The notes beneath the pieces were generated by a model. It ran no database searches. It saw nothing but the letters and a program-made list of their open reading frames with translations, and was not told the origin of the DNA. Below, piece after piece: positions 35,801-44,006 of a stretch of 51,291 bases of DNA (position 1 is the stretch's first letter; every line of letters starts with the position of its first letter). The DNA comes from Saprospiraceae bacterium (GTDB lineage Bacteria; Bacteroidota; Bacteroidia; Chitinophagales; Saprospiraceae). Where the stretch lies: positions 1 through 51,291 of the forward strand of contig JAHDFP010000023.1 of NCBI GenBank assembly GCA_020628095.1, in the 5' to 3' direction. A program made the position numbers and the translations under genes.

Positions 35801-38494
35801 ACAGTAGTCAGCGGTACTGCCCCTATACCAGTATGTGACCAGTATACTGTGGTATCGTTAGATAAGTCAGGATGGGGTCGAGTATATGCGGCGTCTATAG
35901 ACGATGAGTCTCATGATGCCTGCGGTGGAGATGTCGATCTACAGATACTTAGAGAAAGCCCTTGTGCCGAAGTGTCATCAGAAACTGTTTTCGCTGATTA
36001 TGCATCGTTCTGCTGTGAAGATGTCGGAGATACGATACAAGTCACACTGCAGGTTACTGCGGATAACGGTCTTAGCAATACGTGTGATGCGTACGTTGTA
36101 GTACAAAACAAATCTAACAATGCGATTACTTGCCCTACTAGATTGTTGATACCATTGGATTGCGAAAATGTAGATAATATAAGCCCAGCTACCTACGGTA
36201 TGCCAAGTGTTGTAAATAATAGTTGTGGTAGCATCCCAGTAGTGGAGTCGGATGATATTGACTTTGATGATCTATGTGGTGATGGGCAGATAGTAAGAAG
36301 TTGGTTTGCAGAAATCAATGGAGTGCGTACTGAGCTAACGTCTTGTAAGCAGACGTTTACATTTGAAAGTAACTTGTCACTTACTGTGGATAGCTTTGAG
36401 TGGCCTGCTGATAGAAACGATGCGACGTGCAATAATTATACTACAGACCTAGGTGACGCACCGAGATATCCAGTGGGTAACAATTCTAGACCAGTCAATG
36501 AGGCCAGTGTTTGCGGTAATCTTACCTATACTTTTGAAGATAGAGTATTCCAAGATGTCGAGGGTTATTGCCTTAAGGTTATAAGAACATGGACTGTAAT
36601 AGACTGGTGTTTGGCGGACGATCATCCTAATGACTTTACTTGGTCACGTAACCAAATCATAAAAGTTAAAGACACGAACGGACCTGAGTTCGCGAGATGT
36701 CCTGATGATATGGAAATCGATATATTCAATGATGATTGTACGCGAAGCGTATCATTTACGGCACCACAAGCAACAGACCTTTGTCTCAACGAAGTAATAG
36801 ATACGGATGATATCGGCTGGACTATTTCGGGGACTAATCATAGTGGGACAGGTAATATTCCCGCCACAGAATTATCACCAGGAATGTACACTGTAACGTG
36901 GTCTGCCAGAGGAATATGTGGCGCGACATCTAATGATTGTACGCATAAGATAACAATTAATGATAAGAAGCCACCTGTACCATATTGTCTTGGCGGTGTG
37001 ACAACTGTGCTCATGCCTATAGTAAATAATGGCGATGAGCCGTATGTCGAACTATGGGCCAGTGATTTTGTTTTGTCGCAGACGGATAATTGTGGTAATG
37101 TACACTCTGTATCTTTTTCAGAAAATACGCAGACAGATAATATGGTGTTCACTTGTGATGATCTAGGTATGTCGTCTATAACGATATGGTTCACGGATAG
37201 TGCTGGCAACTCTGACTACTGCGAGGTAACGGTTAATATACAGGCGAATAATAATATTTGTGACGGTATCGGAACAGGTGGGATGATTGCAGGTTACGTG
37301 GAAACAGAATGGCAAGAGAAAGTAGAAGGTGTGGAAGTGGCTCTTATGAGAATGGCTGATGCCGAGATGAAATATAACATGACGGGTATAGATGGTGAGT
37401 TCGCGTTTTCTGAAAACATTTATGACAATGATTATCAGATCAGTGTCAATGGAGAAGACGATTACCTTAATGGTGTATCGACATTGGATTTGCTTATCAT
37501 GCAGAAACATATATTAGGTGTAGAGAGATTAGATTCGCCATACAAAGTGATTGCTGCTGATATAGATCAGAGCGAATCCATAACAGCCATAGACCTTATC
37601 GAATTAAGAAAACTAATACTGGGTATCTACGATGAATTACCTAATAATGATAGTTGGAAATTTGTCAACAAAGACCAGCAGTTTGCTAATGTTCATTCTC
37701 CTTGGCCTATACAAGAAGAAGTAAGCTTGTATGGATTTGATGATAGTTCTATGGAAAATGACTTCGTGGCTGTCAAGATAGGTGATGTCAATAATAATGT
37801 ACAGTTGTCTCTTACTGATAAGTCTGTAGATACGAGAACATCAGAAAGAGTCTACCTGACTACGGAGTTTCTTGAGATAGGGTCTAATCAGTATTTAGTT
37901 CCATTTTACTTCAGTGATTCAAAGGAAATCAATGCGTTCCAATTTAATCTAGCATTAGAGCATAGTGGTATGGATATCCTAGAGGTCGAATCAGGAAGAC
38001 TAGACATTGTGGAGAGCAATTATAATAATGGCGGCGATGCAATAAAATTATTGTGGCACTCTAACACGCCTAAAAAAGTGAAGCAAAACGAGGCCTTATT
38101 CTACTTGACCATCAGGTCTGATAAGCCTATCACACTGGATATGCTGTCTTTGGTCAATGATGGATTGGACAACGAAGTAATAGATACTGATTGGAATTCA
38201 GTGATTACGGCCTTTGAAGCTAACAGGGTCAATGCTAATGTATTATTCCAAAATACTCCGAATCCATTCAGTAATGAGACAACAATCTCTTTTGCCTTAG
38301 AAGCATCAATGCCTTATGAGGTAACTATTATAGATACAAAGGGTCAGATTGTAGATGTTATAAAAGGAATCGGCGTATTAGGCATTAACAATCTGATTGT
38401 CAATCAAGAAAAAATAGGCGGTGCGGGTATATATTACTACCAGCTAAAAGCCGGACAATATGTTGGAACTAAGAAAATGATATCTGTGGACTGA
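32900..38494 (+). CDS. Giant T9SS protein with HYR-like, dockerin and cohesin-like domains (1864 aa)
   Basis: Start taken at ATG 32900; a TTG 8 codons earlier is possible. A long N-region precedes a signal peptide ending at LLLGVGGFQNLNSQ. Residues ~52-250 form a lamin-tail-like beta domain (GDIAFTGYRSDTPDLFSFVLM). The middle (about 250-1480) is a series of Cys-rich Ig/HYR-like domains, each opening with a (D)xxPPV..C pattern such as VEDKLPPVITCLDDVTVKC. From about 1460 a carboxypeptidase-regulatory-like domain leads into a dockerin pair (NGVSTLDLLIMQKHILG and DIDQSESITAIDLIELRK, about 1515-1575), then a cohesin-like domain (about 1648-1770), then a T9SS type A sorting domain (NTPNPFSNETTISF ... 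GAGIYYYQL). No catalytic domain is seen. A surface structural or adhesive role is inferred. Confidence 0.88.
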   Translation: MSNKDLFGTGIKNSFETKEVFVRFLKNRLLCSMVALLLGVGGFQNLNSQTTLATGDIAFTGYRSDTPDLFSFVLMTCVESGTQIHFTDYGWLASGGFRTTGTNINREGALTWTAGSELSCGTEITITTATRSASTGNVAIASFASLGMILDQSGDQVFGFQGTLASPVFLSAIHMNGNWDADATSQITSARPSGLTDGVNAISFDLAVDNAAFSACPASGTLAGTATAVSAMINNNSNWNTSDTGGITVPESCTYEPCTTEVCTVFEMVPGSFVISDPCDCNEDQSANGAHDGTFSETVSISGTPGFTVIGAFERPSSMANVTFTESPAGSGNYSVTFNHADGVGYNLCLQNTDGTAILSAGGNPLCIENVCEYPELNEPNLGGPFCLSDPMISDLAGLINRPTESGVIATTVNGITSNTFNPNALGVGVHTIRWTYDGDFVDNIFGTLSNPAFPGCTTEYETTVEVILCDCPQSLGCNDNIQISLGYDCTACITPDLIIEDEMTDCTYSVEIFNQSDILLASTTNGVHPCIDGTYIGETWKATVSFVDDNNTKISCWGNFTVEDKLPPVITCLDDVTVKCNRDLSQLLTSTSKTTYIYNGGADQDSDPTTVTLDLCNTSGTAPNPWELINSLDFTFPGPPITGSGSAVINGVTVDFNIINGEISGDLLGAQVDFDDCMQITLPVSNVNTSDNIQICANSISFHDYQVEDNCHPDVEVLIAHDETLSLDCSDDITARRIIRYYTRDNVGLSPRYCEFSIFFEKKELTDIVFPPNYYEECRMAPMTNGMLDLAPENTGYPTLHGEPLVHGDNLCRMNVTFSDDTFNICGSNTMKILRRWTALDWCEGNYSQSYQTIKIEDNEPPVVSTISPDFSVTATQGCTVNYELMPFSSTDPSGTFGYDCSDVTVTAEFLRQNELDPDDPSQNWNVAPEIRSNVFLASGLQGGQNWIRYTFEDACGLTTQSFYEITVVSGTAPIPVCDQYTVVSLDKSGWGRVYAASIDDESHDACGGDVDLQILRESPCAEVSSETVFADYASFCCEDVGDTIQVTLQVTADNGLSNTCDAYVVVQNKSNNAITCPTRLLIPLDCENVDNISPATYGMPSVVNNSCGSIPVVESDDIDFDDLCGDGQIVRSWFAEINGVRTELTSCKQTFTFESNLSLTVDSFEWPADRNDATCNNYTTDLGDAPRYPVGNNSRPVNEASVCGNLTYTFEDRVFQDVEGYCLKVIRTWTVIDWCLADDHPNDFTWSRNQIIKVKDTNGPEFARCPDDMEIDIFNDDCTRSVSFTAPQATDLCLNEVIDTDDIGWTISGTNHSGTGNIPATELSPGMYTVTWSARGICGATSNDCTHKITINDKKPPVPYCLGGVTTVLMPIVNNGDEPYVELWASDFVLSQTDNCGNVHSVSFSENTQTDNMVFTCDDLGMSSITIWFTDSAGNSDYCEVTVNIQANNNICDGIGTGGMIAGYVETEWQEKVEGVEVALMRMADAEMKYNMTGIDGEFAFSENIYDNDYQISVNGEDDYLNGVSTLDLLIMQKHILGVERLDSPYKVIAADIDQSESITAIDLIELRKLILGIYDELPNNDSWKFVNKDQQFANVHSPWPIQEEVSLYGFDDSSMENDFVAVKIGDVNNNVQLSLTDKSVDTRTSERVYLTTEFLEIGSNQYLVPFYFSDSKEINAFQFNLALEHSGMDILEVESGRLDIVESNYNNGGDAIKLLWHSNTPKKVKQNEALFYLTIRSDKPITLDMLSLVNDGLDNEVIDTDWNSVITAFEANRVNANVLFQNTPNPFSNETTISFALEASMPYEVTIIDTKGQIVDVIKGIGVLGINNLIVNQEKIGGAGIYYYQLKAGQYVGTKKMISVD
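36964..38494 (+). repeat. Paralogous C-terminal module, copy 1 (with 49685-51266)
   Basis: The last ~510 codons of the 1864-aa protein are homologous to the last ~525 codons of the 2254-aa protein: HYR-like domain starting DKKPPVPYC, short Ig unit, dockerin pair, cohesin-like domain, sorting domain. The dockerin block is the most conserved part at protein level, but many synonymous positions differ, so the duplication is old. Confidence 0.75.
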
Positions 38495-38534
38495 TAAATT
38501 TTTGTTCCATCCCTTATAAACATTATAACAAAAG

Positions 38535-38575
38535 AGTCTCTCCTATATAATAACACTTAGGGGAGGCTTTTTTTT
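38535..38575 (+). terminator. Intrinsic terminator of the 1864-aa gene
   Basis: AGTCTCTCCTA (38535-38545) pairs with TAGGGGAGGCT (38558-38568) as an 11-bp stem allowing G-U pairs, followed by eight T. It ends the first giant gene 40 bases after its stop and makes the cohesin gene a separate unit. Confidence 0.82.
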
Positions 38576-38708
38576 ATCTACAATTGTAAGATCTGCATCG
38601 TTATAGTTATTGGTCATTATTTGTGATCCAATGGTTATTCTGTACAAGGTAATCAGTAACATATATATTTTTTTTCTTTAATATGTACTGCATTGCTAAT
38701 TATATTAA

Positions 38709-38716
38709 TTTTGTGG
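38709..38716 (+). promoter_or_regulatory. -7 promoter element of the cohesin gene
   Basis: TAATTTTG, an exact TAnnTTTG match, lies about 23 bases before the ATG at 38739. There is no TTG at the right distance upstream, so the -33 part is weak or replaced by an activator. It lies after the terminator at 38535-38575, which supports an independent promoter. Confidence 0.4.
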
Positions 38717-38738
38717 TTTATTTGCTTAAGTCATTATT

Positions 38739-41700
38739 ATGATTTTGAAATATCTGAAAGTCGCAATTTTTGCGCTAATAGCATCTTCTGCTTTTGCTCA
38801 GCAGCCTTTATCATTTAGCATGGATGCCCCTGGTGGAGTTCCTACTCCTAATGGTACTTATGACGTAGAGGTAAGGGTATCTGATTTCCGTGACATTGTA
38901 GGTGCTCAGTTAGCATTTCTCTGGGACAGTTCTGTTATCCAGATAGATACTATTCCTTTCGTAACTACTGCACTTTCTGATTTTAATACTGGCTCGCTAT
39001 TATTGCCAGAACAGGCGGGTACACCTATTAAAGGAAGATTAAGATTTTCTTGGTTTAGTTTTAGTCTCGCGCCTCAGACATTGCCAGATGATACGCATTT
39101 GTTTACGATGAGGTTCAATGTTGTTGGGTCTCCATGCGATACGACGACCATACAGGTCGGTGATATTCCTCCTTTTGTACCGATAGAAGTAACGCAGGAA
39201 GGGGCCGCTAAAGATAATATAGGTGCTGAGGGATCTTTTTTGGTAGAAATACCTGGTACAGATTGTGGGACTATAGATCCACCTCCTCCTCCACCCAACG
39301 AGGATTGTCCAGATGATGAAATGTCCTTGATTTTTGGAGAGGTCTCTGTAGAAAGTGGTGATGTGGTCTGTATGCCTTTAACAGTCACTAATTTTAATAG
39401 TGTAGAGACCTTTCAGGGAAGTATTATGTGGGATTCCGCAGTTTTAACTTTTTCATCTTCTCAGGCTTATGCATTGCCAGGATTAAACCCTTCTAGCTTT
39501 GGTATTAATGCAGTAACAGGTGTGTCTACCTTCATCTGGTTTGATAATTCTGGTGGGGGTAATGCACAAACATTGGCAGACGGAGAGACCGTTTTTGAGA
39601 TTTGCTTTGATGTCATAGGCTCTACAGGTTCTAAGTCTACCGTCAAGGTTTTTGAAGGGAATCCAGCGATGGGCGAGGCCATTATACAAGTTTCTACATC
39701 CAATGGTTTGGCTGAGGTCTGTCCTCAAGTAGGTTGTGTTAACGTGGGTGGCGTGCCGCCACCATCAGATGACTTTACACTAATTGCGGAAGATATAACG
39801 ATAAATGAATCTCAAACGACAGTATGTAACGAGGTTTCTGTAGAAAATTTTGATGATATCGTGGGTATGCAATTCACTATGACATGGGATCCAGCGATAT
39901 TATGTTATGACAGTGTGACTGATCTTAATAGTGATTTGGAGATATTCGGATCATTCTTTAATCCGACTGGCGATGACCGACTTAGATTCTCTTGGACAGG
40001 TACACCGCCAAGAACTGTTCCAGATGGAACTGTCTTATTTTCAGTATGTTATGATGTCAAACCTAATAATTGTGATAATACATCACCTTTTGATTTTATA
40101 GACGATGGACAATTTTTCCGGATAGAAATAGCAGAAATAGGAGATGTCCAGATAGATAGTGAGGTCAGAAATGGTTCAGTTATCATTGATTGTGGGCCAG
40201 ATCCACGTCCTATGGTGAATTCATCAGTAACTGATGTGTTATGTAATGGTGATACAACAGGCCGAATTGACTTATCAATTACTGGTGTCGGACCTTTTAG
40301 TTGTGTATGGACGGGTCCAGGAGGGTTCAGCCAGACGGATACTAATGTTAGTTCTTCGTGTTCAGCTTCGGATTTAGTAGCTGGGACATATAATATAATT
40401 GTAACTGGAAGTAATAACGAGAGTAGAACAGTGCCAGTTATTGTGGGAGAACCATCTGCTATTGTTATTAGTGGTAACACCAGTCCTCAAACTGATACTG
40501 GGTTAGGCAGTATTACTCATAACGTTCAGGGCGGAACTGGAACATTGAATGAGTCATGGACATCTAATTACTCTGGTAATGGAAGTAATCTGGAAGCGGG
40601 GTTTTATACTTTGGTGGTAACCGATGATAACGGCTGTACTGAGTCCAGAGTATTTGAAATAGAAGATGAAACGTCTGATGAGTTTCCACCGATTAGAGTG
40701 TCGTGGATTATAACTGATTCAGAATGTGGGGATGATGGTCAAATATGTATTACCTGCTCGGGTGGATCGGGGTCATTTCTAAGACCTACAATAACACCAA
40801 ATACTGGCTCATGGGACCCAGTTACTGAGTGTTATGTGAATGTACCAGCAGGAAGATATACAATGAAATGTATAGATGCGGTTACAGGCGGAGATGCAGA
40901 AAGGAGCGATGACGTTAGACAACTCAACCCTCGTACTATAAGAATAGATATAGATAACCTTCAGGCTGGAGACTGCGATACGGACGGCTCTTTTGATATC
41001 AATGTATCAGGCGGATGTCCTAACTACAGGATAACCATAGGAATAGAAGGCGAAAATGATAAAAGAACTTATAACCCTAATAGAAGCTATGCTCCAGGGG
41101 ATTACGAGGTGTGCGTAGAAGATAGTAATGGTAATACAAGAACAAGAACATTTACCTTGCCAGCACCAGGACGTAGACCAGAAATAGATGTGGAGTTGAT
41201 TAGTGATGCGGAATGTGGTCAGGACGGATCTATAGAGATTACGATTACTGACGGATGTGATCCCGATTGTGTTATAAAAAATCTAGATACAGGACAAGAA
41301 ATAGCTTGCGAGTCAGGAGATATAGTCAATCTACCGGCAGGCAATTATCAGGCCTGTGCGACAGATGATATGACGGGAGACGCCTCACCAGTTAGTTTTG
41401 ATATTCGATCTGATGGGTCTGGTGATCCTATAGAGATAAGGAGTATAGAATTTATAGACGCACCATGTAATGGCATCGACGGAGCAGCCATATTAGAGAT
41501 AGTAAACCAGTGTGGTGAGCTTAAGTGTACTATAGATATAGGCAATGATGGAAGTATCCAAGATTGCGAATTAATCAATGGAAGAGTCGATGTGCCAGTA
41601 GGTTCTCATACTATCACTATAACGGATTGTGGGACTAATACCACGGCATCTGCTTCTATTCTAGTCGAGACAGCGGATAATGCTTTTTCTGTCCGCGTAG

Positions 41701-42692
41701 AAAGTGTAACCAGTTCTTCTGTAGATATCACGGCGGTTGATGGTACATCTCCATATACCTTCCAGTGGACAGGACCTAATATGTTCTCGTCTAATAGCGA
41801 AGACCTTGATAATCTTACAGAGGCAGGTATTTATACATTAATAGCGTCAGATGCGATGGGTTGCGAAATAGTCACTGAGGTCACTGTACCAGAACCTGGC
41901 GATGATACTTTGACATTGACTGTCGATAATAATTCTTTTGTAGAATCGCTTTGTGCGAGGGAAAATGCCGCCTGTGATGGTTCCTTTGCAGGATTTATTT
42001 CTGGGGGTGTAGCGCCTTACATAGTCGTGATCACAGATCAGTTCGGTAATGTATCTACTTTCAATGTGCAGTCTGATGGTGTTTTTGTGCTTGATGAGAT
42101 CTGTGGTGGCTCTTATGTGGTGACAATAGAAGATTCCGCTGGAACAATGTTTGATTACGAAAATCCCGTCATCATTGATGGACCAGAGCCTATCATAATA
42201 GAAGAAGATTTAATTAATTGTGCAGACCCTGGAGAAAGTAATGGCTCTGTATCAGCTATTGTAACTGGTGGTGCTGGCGGATTAGAATTTGATTGGACGC
42301 CAGATTTGCCAGAGGCTGGCCCGACTAATGAAGACCTGCCAGAAGGAAATTACCTACTCACTGTCAGAGATGTGAATGGCTGCGAGGCCGAGTTCCTATT
42401 TACAGTAGAGAGTTGTACCGCTAGCGGTGACTGTCATATGGGGCTTTCCGTAATGACACCTAATGGTGATAATGCCAATGATGTCTTTGTTATCAATTGT
42501 GCGGAGAGTATACCTAATCAGTTGAGTGTATATGATAGATGGGGGCGTGCAGTTTTTGAGCAGACAGATTATCAAAATAATTGGAATGGTACGGACCTTG
42601 AGGGAGAACCTTTGATGGAGGGCGCTTATTATTGGGTATACCAAGCAGATAATCAGTTATTCAAAGGAACGGTAACACTTCTTAGAGATTAA
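38739..42692 (+). CDS. Triple-cohesin surface protein with SprB-like repeats and T9SS type B (CHU_C) sorting domain
   Basis: 1317 aa. Signal peptide to ASSAFAQ. Three cohesin-like domains follow: about 22-165 (VGAQLAFLWDSSVIQID), 195-335 (FQGSIMWDSAVLTFSS) and 345-485 (VGMQFTMTWDPAILCYDS), joined by Pro-rich linkers (PPPPPP and VPPPSDD). Residues ~490-1225 hold eight or so SprB/PKD-like repeats, the first ones canonical (GTYNIIVTGSNNES), later ones Cys-paired. The last ~85 residues are the gliding-motility-associated C-terminal domain: SVMTPNGDNANDVF, LSVYDRWGRAVFEQ, YQNNWNGTDLEGEPLMEGAYYWV. Type B proteins are typically exported with a dedicated PorP/SprF partner, which follows after 19 bases. 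The cohesins are candidate binding partners of the dockerins in the flanking giant proteins. Confidence 0.85.
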   Translation: MILKYLKVAIFALIASSAFAQQPLSFSMDAPGGVPTPNGTYDVEVRVSDFRDIVGAQLAFLWDSSVIQIDTIPFVTTALSDFNTGSLLLPEQAGTPIKGRLRFSWFSFSLAPQTLPDDTHLFTMRFNVVGSPCDTTTIQVGDIPPFVPIEVTQEGAAKDNIGAEGSFLVEIPGTDCGTIDPPPPPPNEDCPDDEMSLIFGEVSVESGDVVCMPLTVTNFNSVETFQGSIMWDSAVLTFSSSQAYALPGLNPSSFGINAVTGVSTFIWFDNSGGGNAQTLADGETVFEICFDVIGSTGSKSTVKVFEGNPAMGEAIIQVSTSNGLAEVCPQVGCVNVGGVPPPSDDFTLIAEDITINESQTTVCNEVSVENFDDIVGMQFTMTWDPAILCYDSVTDLNSDLEIFGSFFNPTGDDRLRFSWTGTPPRTVPDGTVLFSVCYDVKPNNCDNTSPFDFIDDGQFFRIEIAEIGDVQIDSEVRNGSVIIDCGPDPRPMVNSSVTDVLCNGDTTGRIDLSITGVGPFSCVWTGPGGFSQTDTNVSSSCSASDLVAGTYNIIVTGSNNESRTVPVIVGEPSAIVISGNTSPQTDTGLGSITHNVQGGTGTLNESWTSNYSGNGSNLEAGFYTLVVTDDNGCTESRVFEIEDETSDEFPPIRVSWIITDSECGDDGQICITCSGGSGSFLRPTITPNTGSWDPVTECYVNVPAGRYTMKCIDAVTGGDAERSDDVRQLNPRTIRIDIDNLQAGDCDTDGSFDINVSGGCPNYRITIGIEGENDKRTYNPNRSYAPGDYEVCVEDSNGNTRTRTFTLPAPGRRPEIDVELISDAECGQDGSIEITITDGCDPDCVIKNLDTGQEIACESGDIVNLPAGNYQACATDDMTGDASPVSFDIRSDGSGDPIEIRSIEFIDAPCNGIDGAAILEIVNQCGELKCTIDIGNDGSIQDCELINGRVDVPVGSHTITITDCGTNTTASASILVETADNAFSVRVESVTSSSVDITAVDGTSPYTFQWTGPNMFSSNSEDLDNLTEAGIYTLIASDAMGCEIVTEVTVPEPGDDTLTLTVDNNSFVESLCARENAACDGSFAGFISGGVAPYIVVITDQFGNVSTFNVQSDGVFVLDEICGGSYVVTIEDSAGTMFDYENPVIIDGPEPIIIEEDLINCADPGESNGSVSAIVTGGAGGLEFDWTPDLPEAGPTNEDLPEGNYLLTVRDVNGCEAEFLFTVESCTASGDCHMGLSVMTPNGDNANDVFVINCAESIPNQLSVYDRWGRAVFEQTDYQNNWNGTDLEGEPLMEGAYYWVYQADNQLFKGTVTLLRD

Positions 42693-42711
42693 AATTCAAG
42701 ACTAAGAGAAA

Positions 42712-43692
42712 ATGAAAAAAATGAAACATTTATCAGCTATTATATTAGTCTTATTTCTTTTTAGCAACCTTAATGCTCAGGAGAGATACTTTGATGAGCG
42801 CTACATTTCCGCTCAGTCCTTCCTTAATCCCGTAATTATCAATCCTGGGGCGACGGGAGCGAATAAGGAACATTCTCTATTATTGAACTATAGGAATAAT
42901 TGGGCAAGTTTCCCAGGCACGCCTAAGTCACTTATACTAAGCTATGATGGCCGAGTGGCGGATCGCTTAGGTTTTGGTGCATTACTTAATACAGATTCTA
43001 ATGGAGGGCTTGAAACAACTAAGTTTCAGGGGTCTTTATCTTATACAATAGATGCACCTGTCAATAGGGTCGGAGTAGGTATTTCTGCGGAGTATATACA
43101 GCACGGACTAGACGGAGAGGTGCTTAATAACCCTATAGTCAACCCAGACGATGGAACAATAAGAAGTCGATTAGATGGGACTAACTTCTTTGATGTCTCA
43201 GTGGGTTTATATGGCTTGTATGATAGTAAGTTAAAGTATGGGGTTGCATTGCCGTCTTTGCTTAGTTCTCGCATAGATGACGGAGAAAGTAGTGTAGAGA
43301 AGGAAATAGGATATATCTTCCATTTGGGGTATATGTTTACGGACCTTAGTAAGGATCTTGTATTAGAGCCTTCTTTATTTGTAAAGAAAGTGATGTTCGT
43401 TCCTTTTCATGCTGATATTAACCTATTAGGAAGATTCCTTGATGACAAGCTAAGAGGTGGCATTACTTACACCGTAGGAGCGGACGAAAAAATTGGATTC
43501 TTGATCGGTTTTGGTGTTAATACCTTGAATTTTAACTATTCTTACAGTGCGAGTAGAAATCCTTTTCAGACTTACAATAACGGAGCACACGAATTATCTG
43601 TAAGAATTGATATAGGAGGATCTAACAGAACGGCTAATAAAGCAGTAGATGGAGAGAATGTGATGGAGGAAAAAATGATAAAGAACAATTAA
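42712..43692 (+). CDS. PorP/SprF family T9SS outer-membrane protein
   Basis: 326 aa. Signal peptide to FSNLNAQ, then the PorP/SprF signature FLNPVIINPGATGANKEHSLLLNYRNNWASFPGTPKSLILSYDG (about 36-80) and an outer-membrane beta-barrel to the end, with a polar C-terminal extension. In Flavobacterium SprF is needed for the export or attachment of SprB, a type B cargo. Here the gene lies 19 bases after the triple-cohesin type B gene, so it is most likely its dedicated partner. It is not the core porP gene, because no other core T9SS gene (porK, L, M, N) is nearby. Confidence 0.93.
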   Translation: MKKMKHLSAIILVLFLFSNLNAQERYFDERYISAQSFLNPVIINPGATGANKEHSLLLNYRNNWASFPGTPKSLILSYDGRVADRLGFGALLNTDSNGGLETTKFQGSLSYTIDAPVNRVGVGISAEYIQHGLDGEVLNNPIVNPDDGTIRSRLDGTNFFDVSVGLYGLYDSKLKYGVALPSLLSSRIDDGESSVEKEIGYIFHLGYMFTDLSKDLVLEPSLFVKKVMFVPFHADINLLGRFLDDKLRGGITYTVGADEKIGFLIGFGVNTLNFNYSYSASRNPFQTYNNGAHELSVRIDIGGSNRTANKAVDGENVMEEKMIKNN

Positions 43693-43760
43693 AAGGCATA
43701 AACGATTAAACGACTAAAAGTGGGTCGATTACATATTAAAAATATTTCATATATAAAATA

Positions 43761-43776
43761 TACCAGCAGGCTGGTA
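43761..43776. repeat. Perfect dyad TACCAGC-AG-GCTGGTA
   Basis: 7-bp perfect arms with a 2-base centre, centred about 44 bases before the inferred transcription start. That is a classical activator position, and the promoter lacks a recognisable -33 box, so an activator site is a reasonable reading. Confidence 0.5.
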
Positions 43777-43798
43777 GTAAATCCCTCAAGTGAAAAAT

Positions 43799-43806
43799 TA
43801 TCTTTG
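43799..43806 (+). promoter_or_regulatory. -7 promoter element upstream of the 148-aa gene
   Basis: TATCTTTG matches TAnnTTTG exactly. No TTG occurs 17-23 bases upstream; the dyad at 43761-43776 lies just before that window. Confidence 0.45.
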
Positions 43807-43819
43807 TAGGGTTGAAAAG

Positions 43820-43834
43820 TCTACTGATAGTAGA
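43820..43834. repeat. Dyad TCTACT-GAT-AGTAGA
   Basis: Perfect 6-bp arms with a 3-base centre, located at about +8 to +22 of the inferred transcript. It may be an operator for a repressor or a 5'-end hairpin. Confidence 0.4.
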
Positions 43835-43936
43835 TTTATCACTAAGCATATATTTTAAAAGAAGAAATAGGCGAAGAAAAAGACGAAATCACCTTCAACT
43901 AATTACTTCTTATAATTAAGGTTACAAGCAAAACCG

Positions 43937-43959
43937 AGACATCTATAATGATGATGTCT
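43937..43959 (+). repeat. Leader hairpin AGACATC / GATGTCT
   Basis: Perfect 7-bp arms with a 9-base loop, 47 bases before the ATG at 44007. No T run follows, so it is a leader structure rather than a terminator. Confidence 0.4.
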
Positions 43960-44006
43960 ATTATTTATAGTATTATTTGATTAAAATTTAATTTAAACTC
44001 AATCTC

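Larger units (their letters stand above)
43693..44006. promoter_or_regulatory. 314-base intergenic regulatory region with three dyads
   Basis: No gene. The region holds a 16-base dyad (43761-43776), a -7 promoter element (43799-43806), a 15-base dyad (43820-43834) and a hairpin (43937-43959), all upstream of the 148-aa gene at 44007. If transcription begins near 43813, the leader is about 195 nt, long for this phylum and suitable for RNA-level control. Confidence 0.5.

Noticed and set aside
42712-43692. Core T9SS porP gene of the secretion machine
   Set aside because: None of the other core genes is nearby, and the position right after a type B cargo gene fits a dedicated SprF-like partner.
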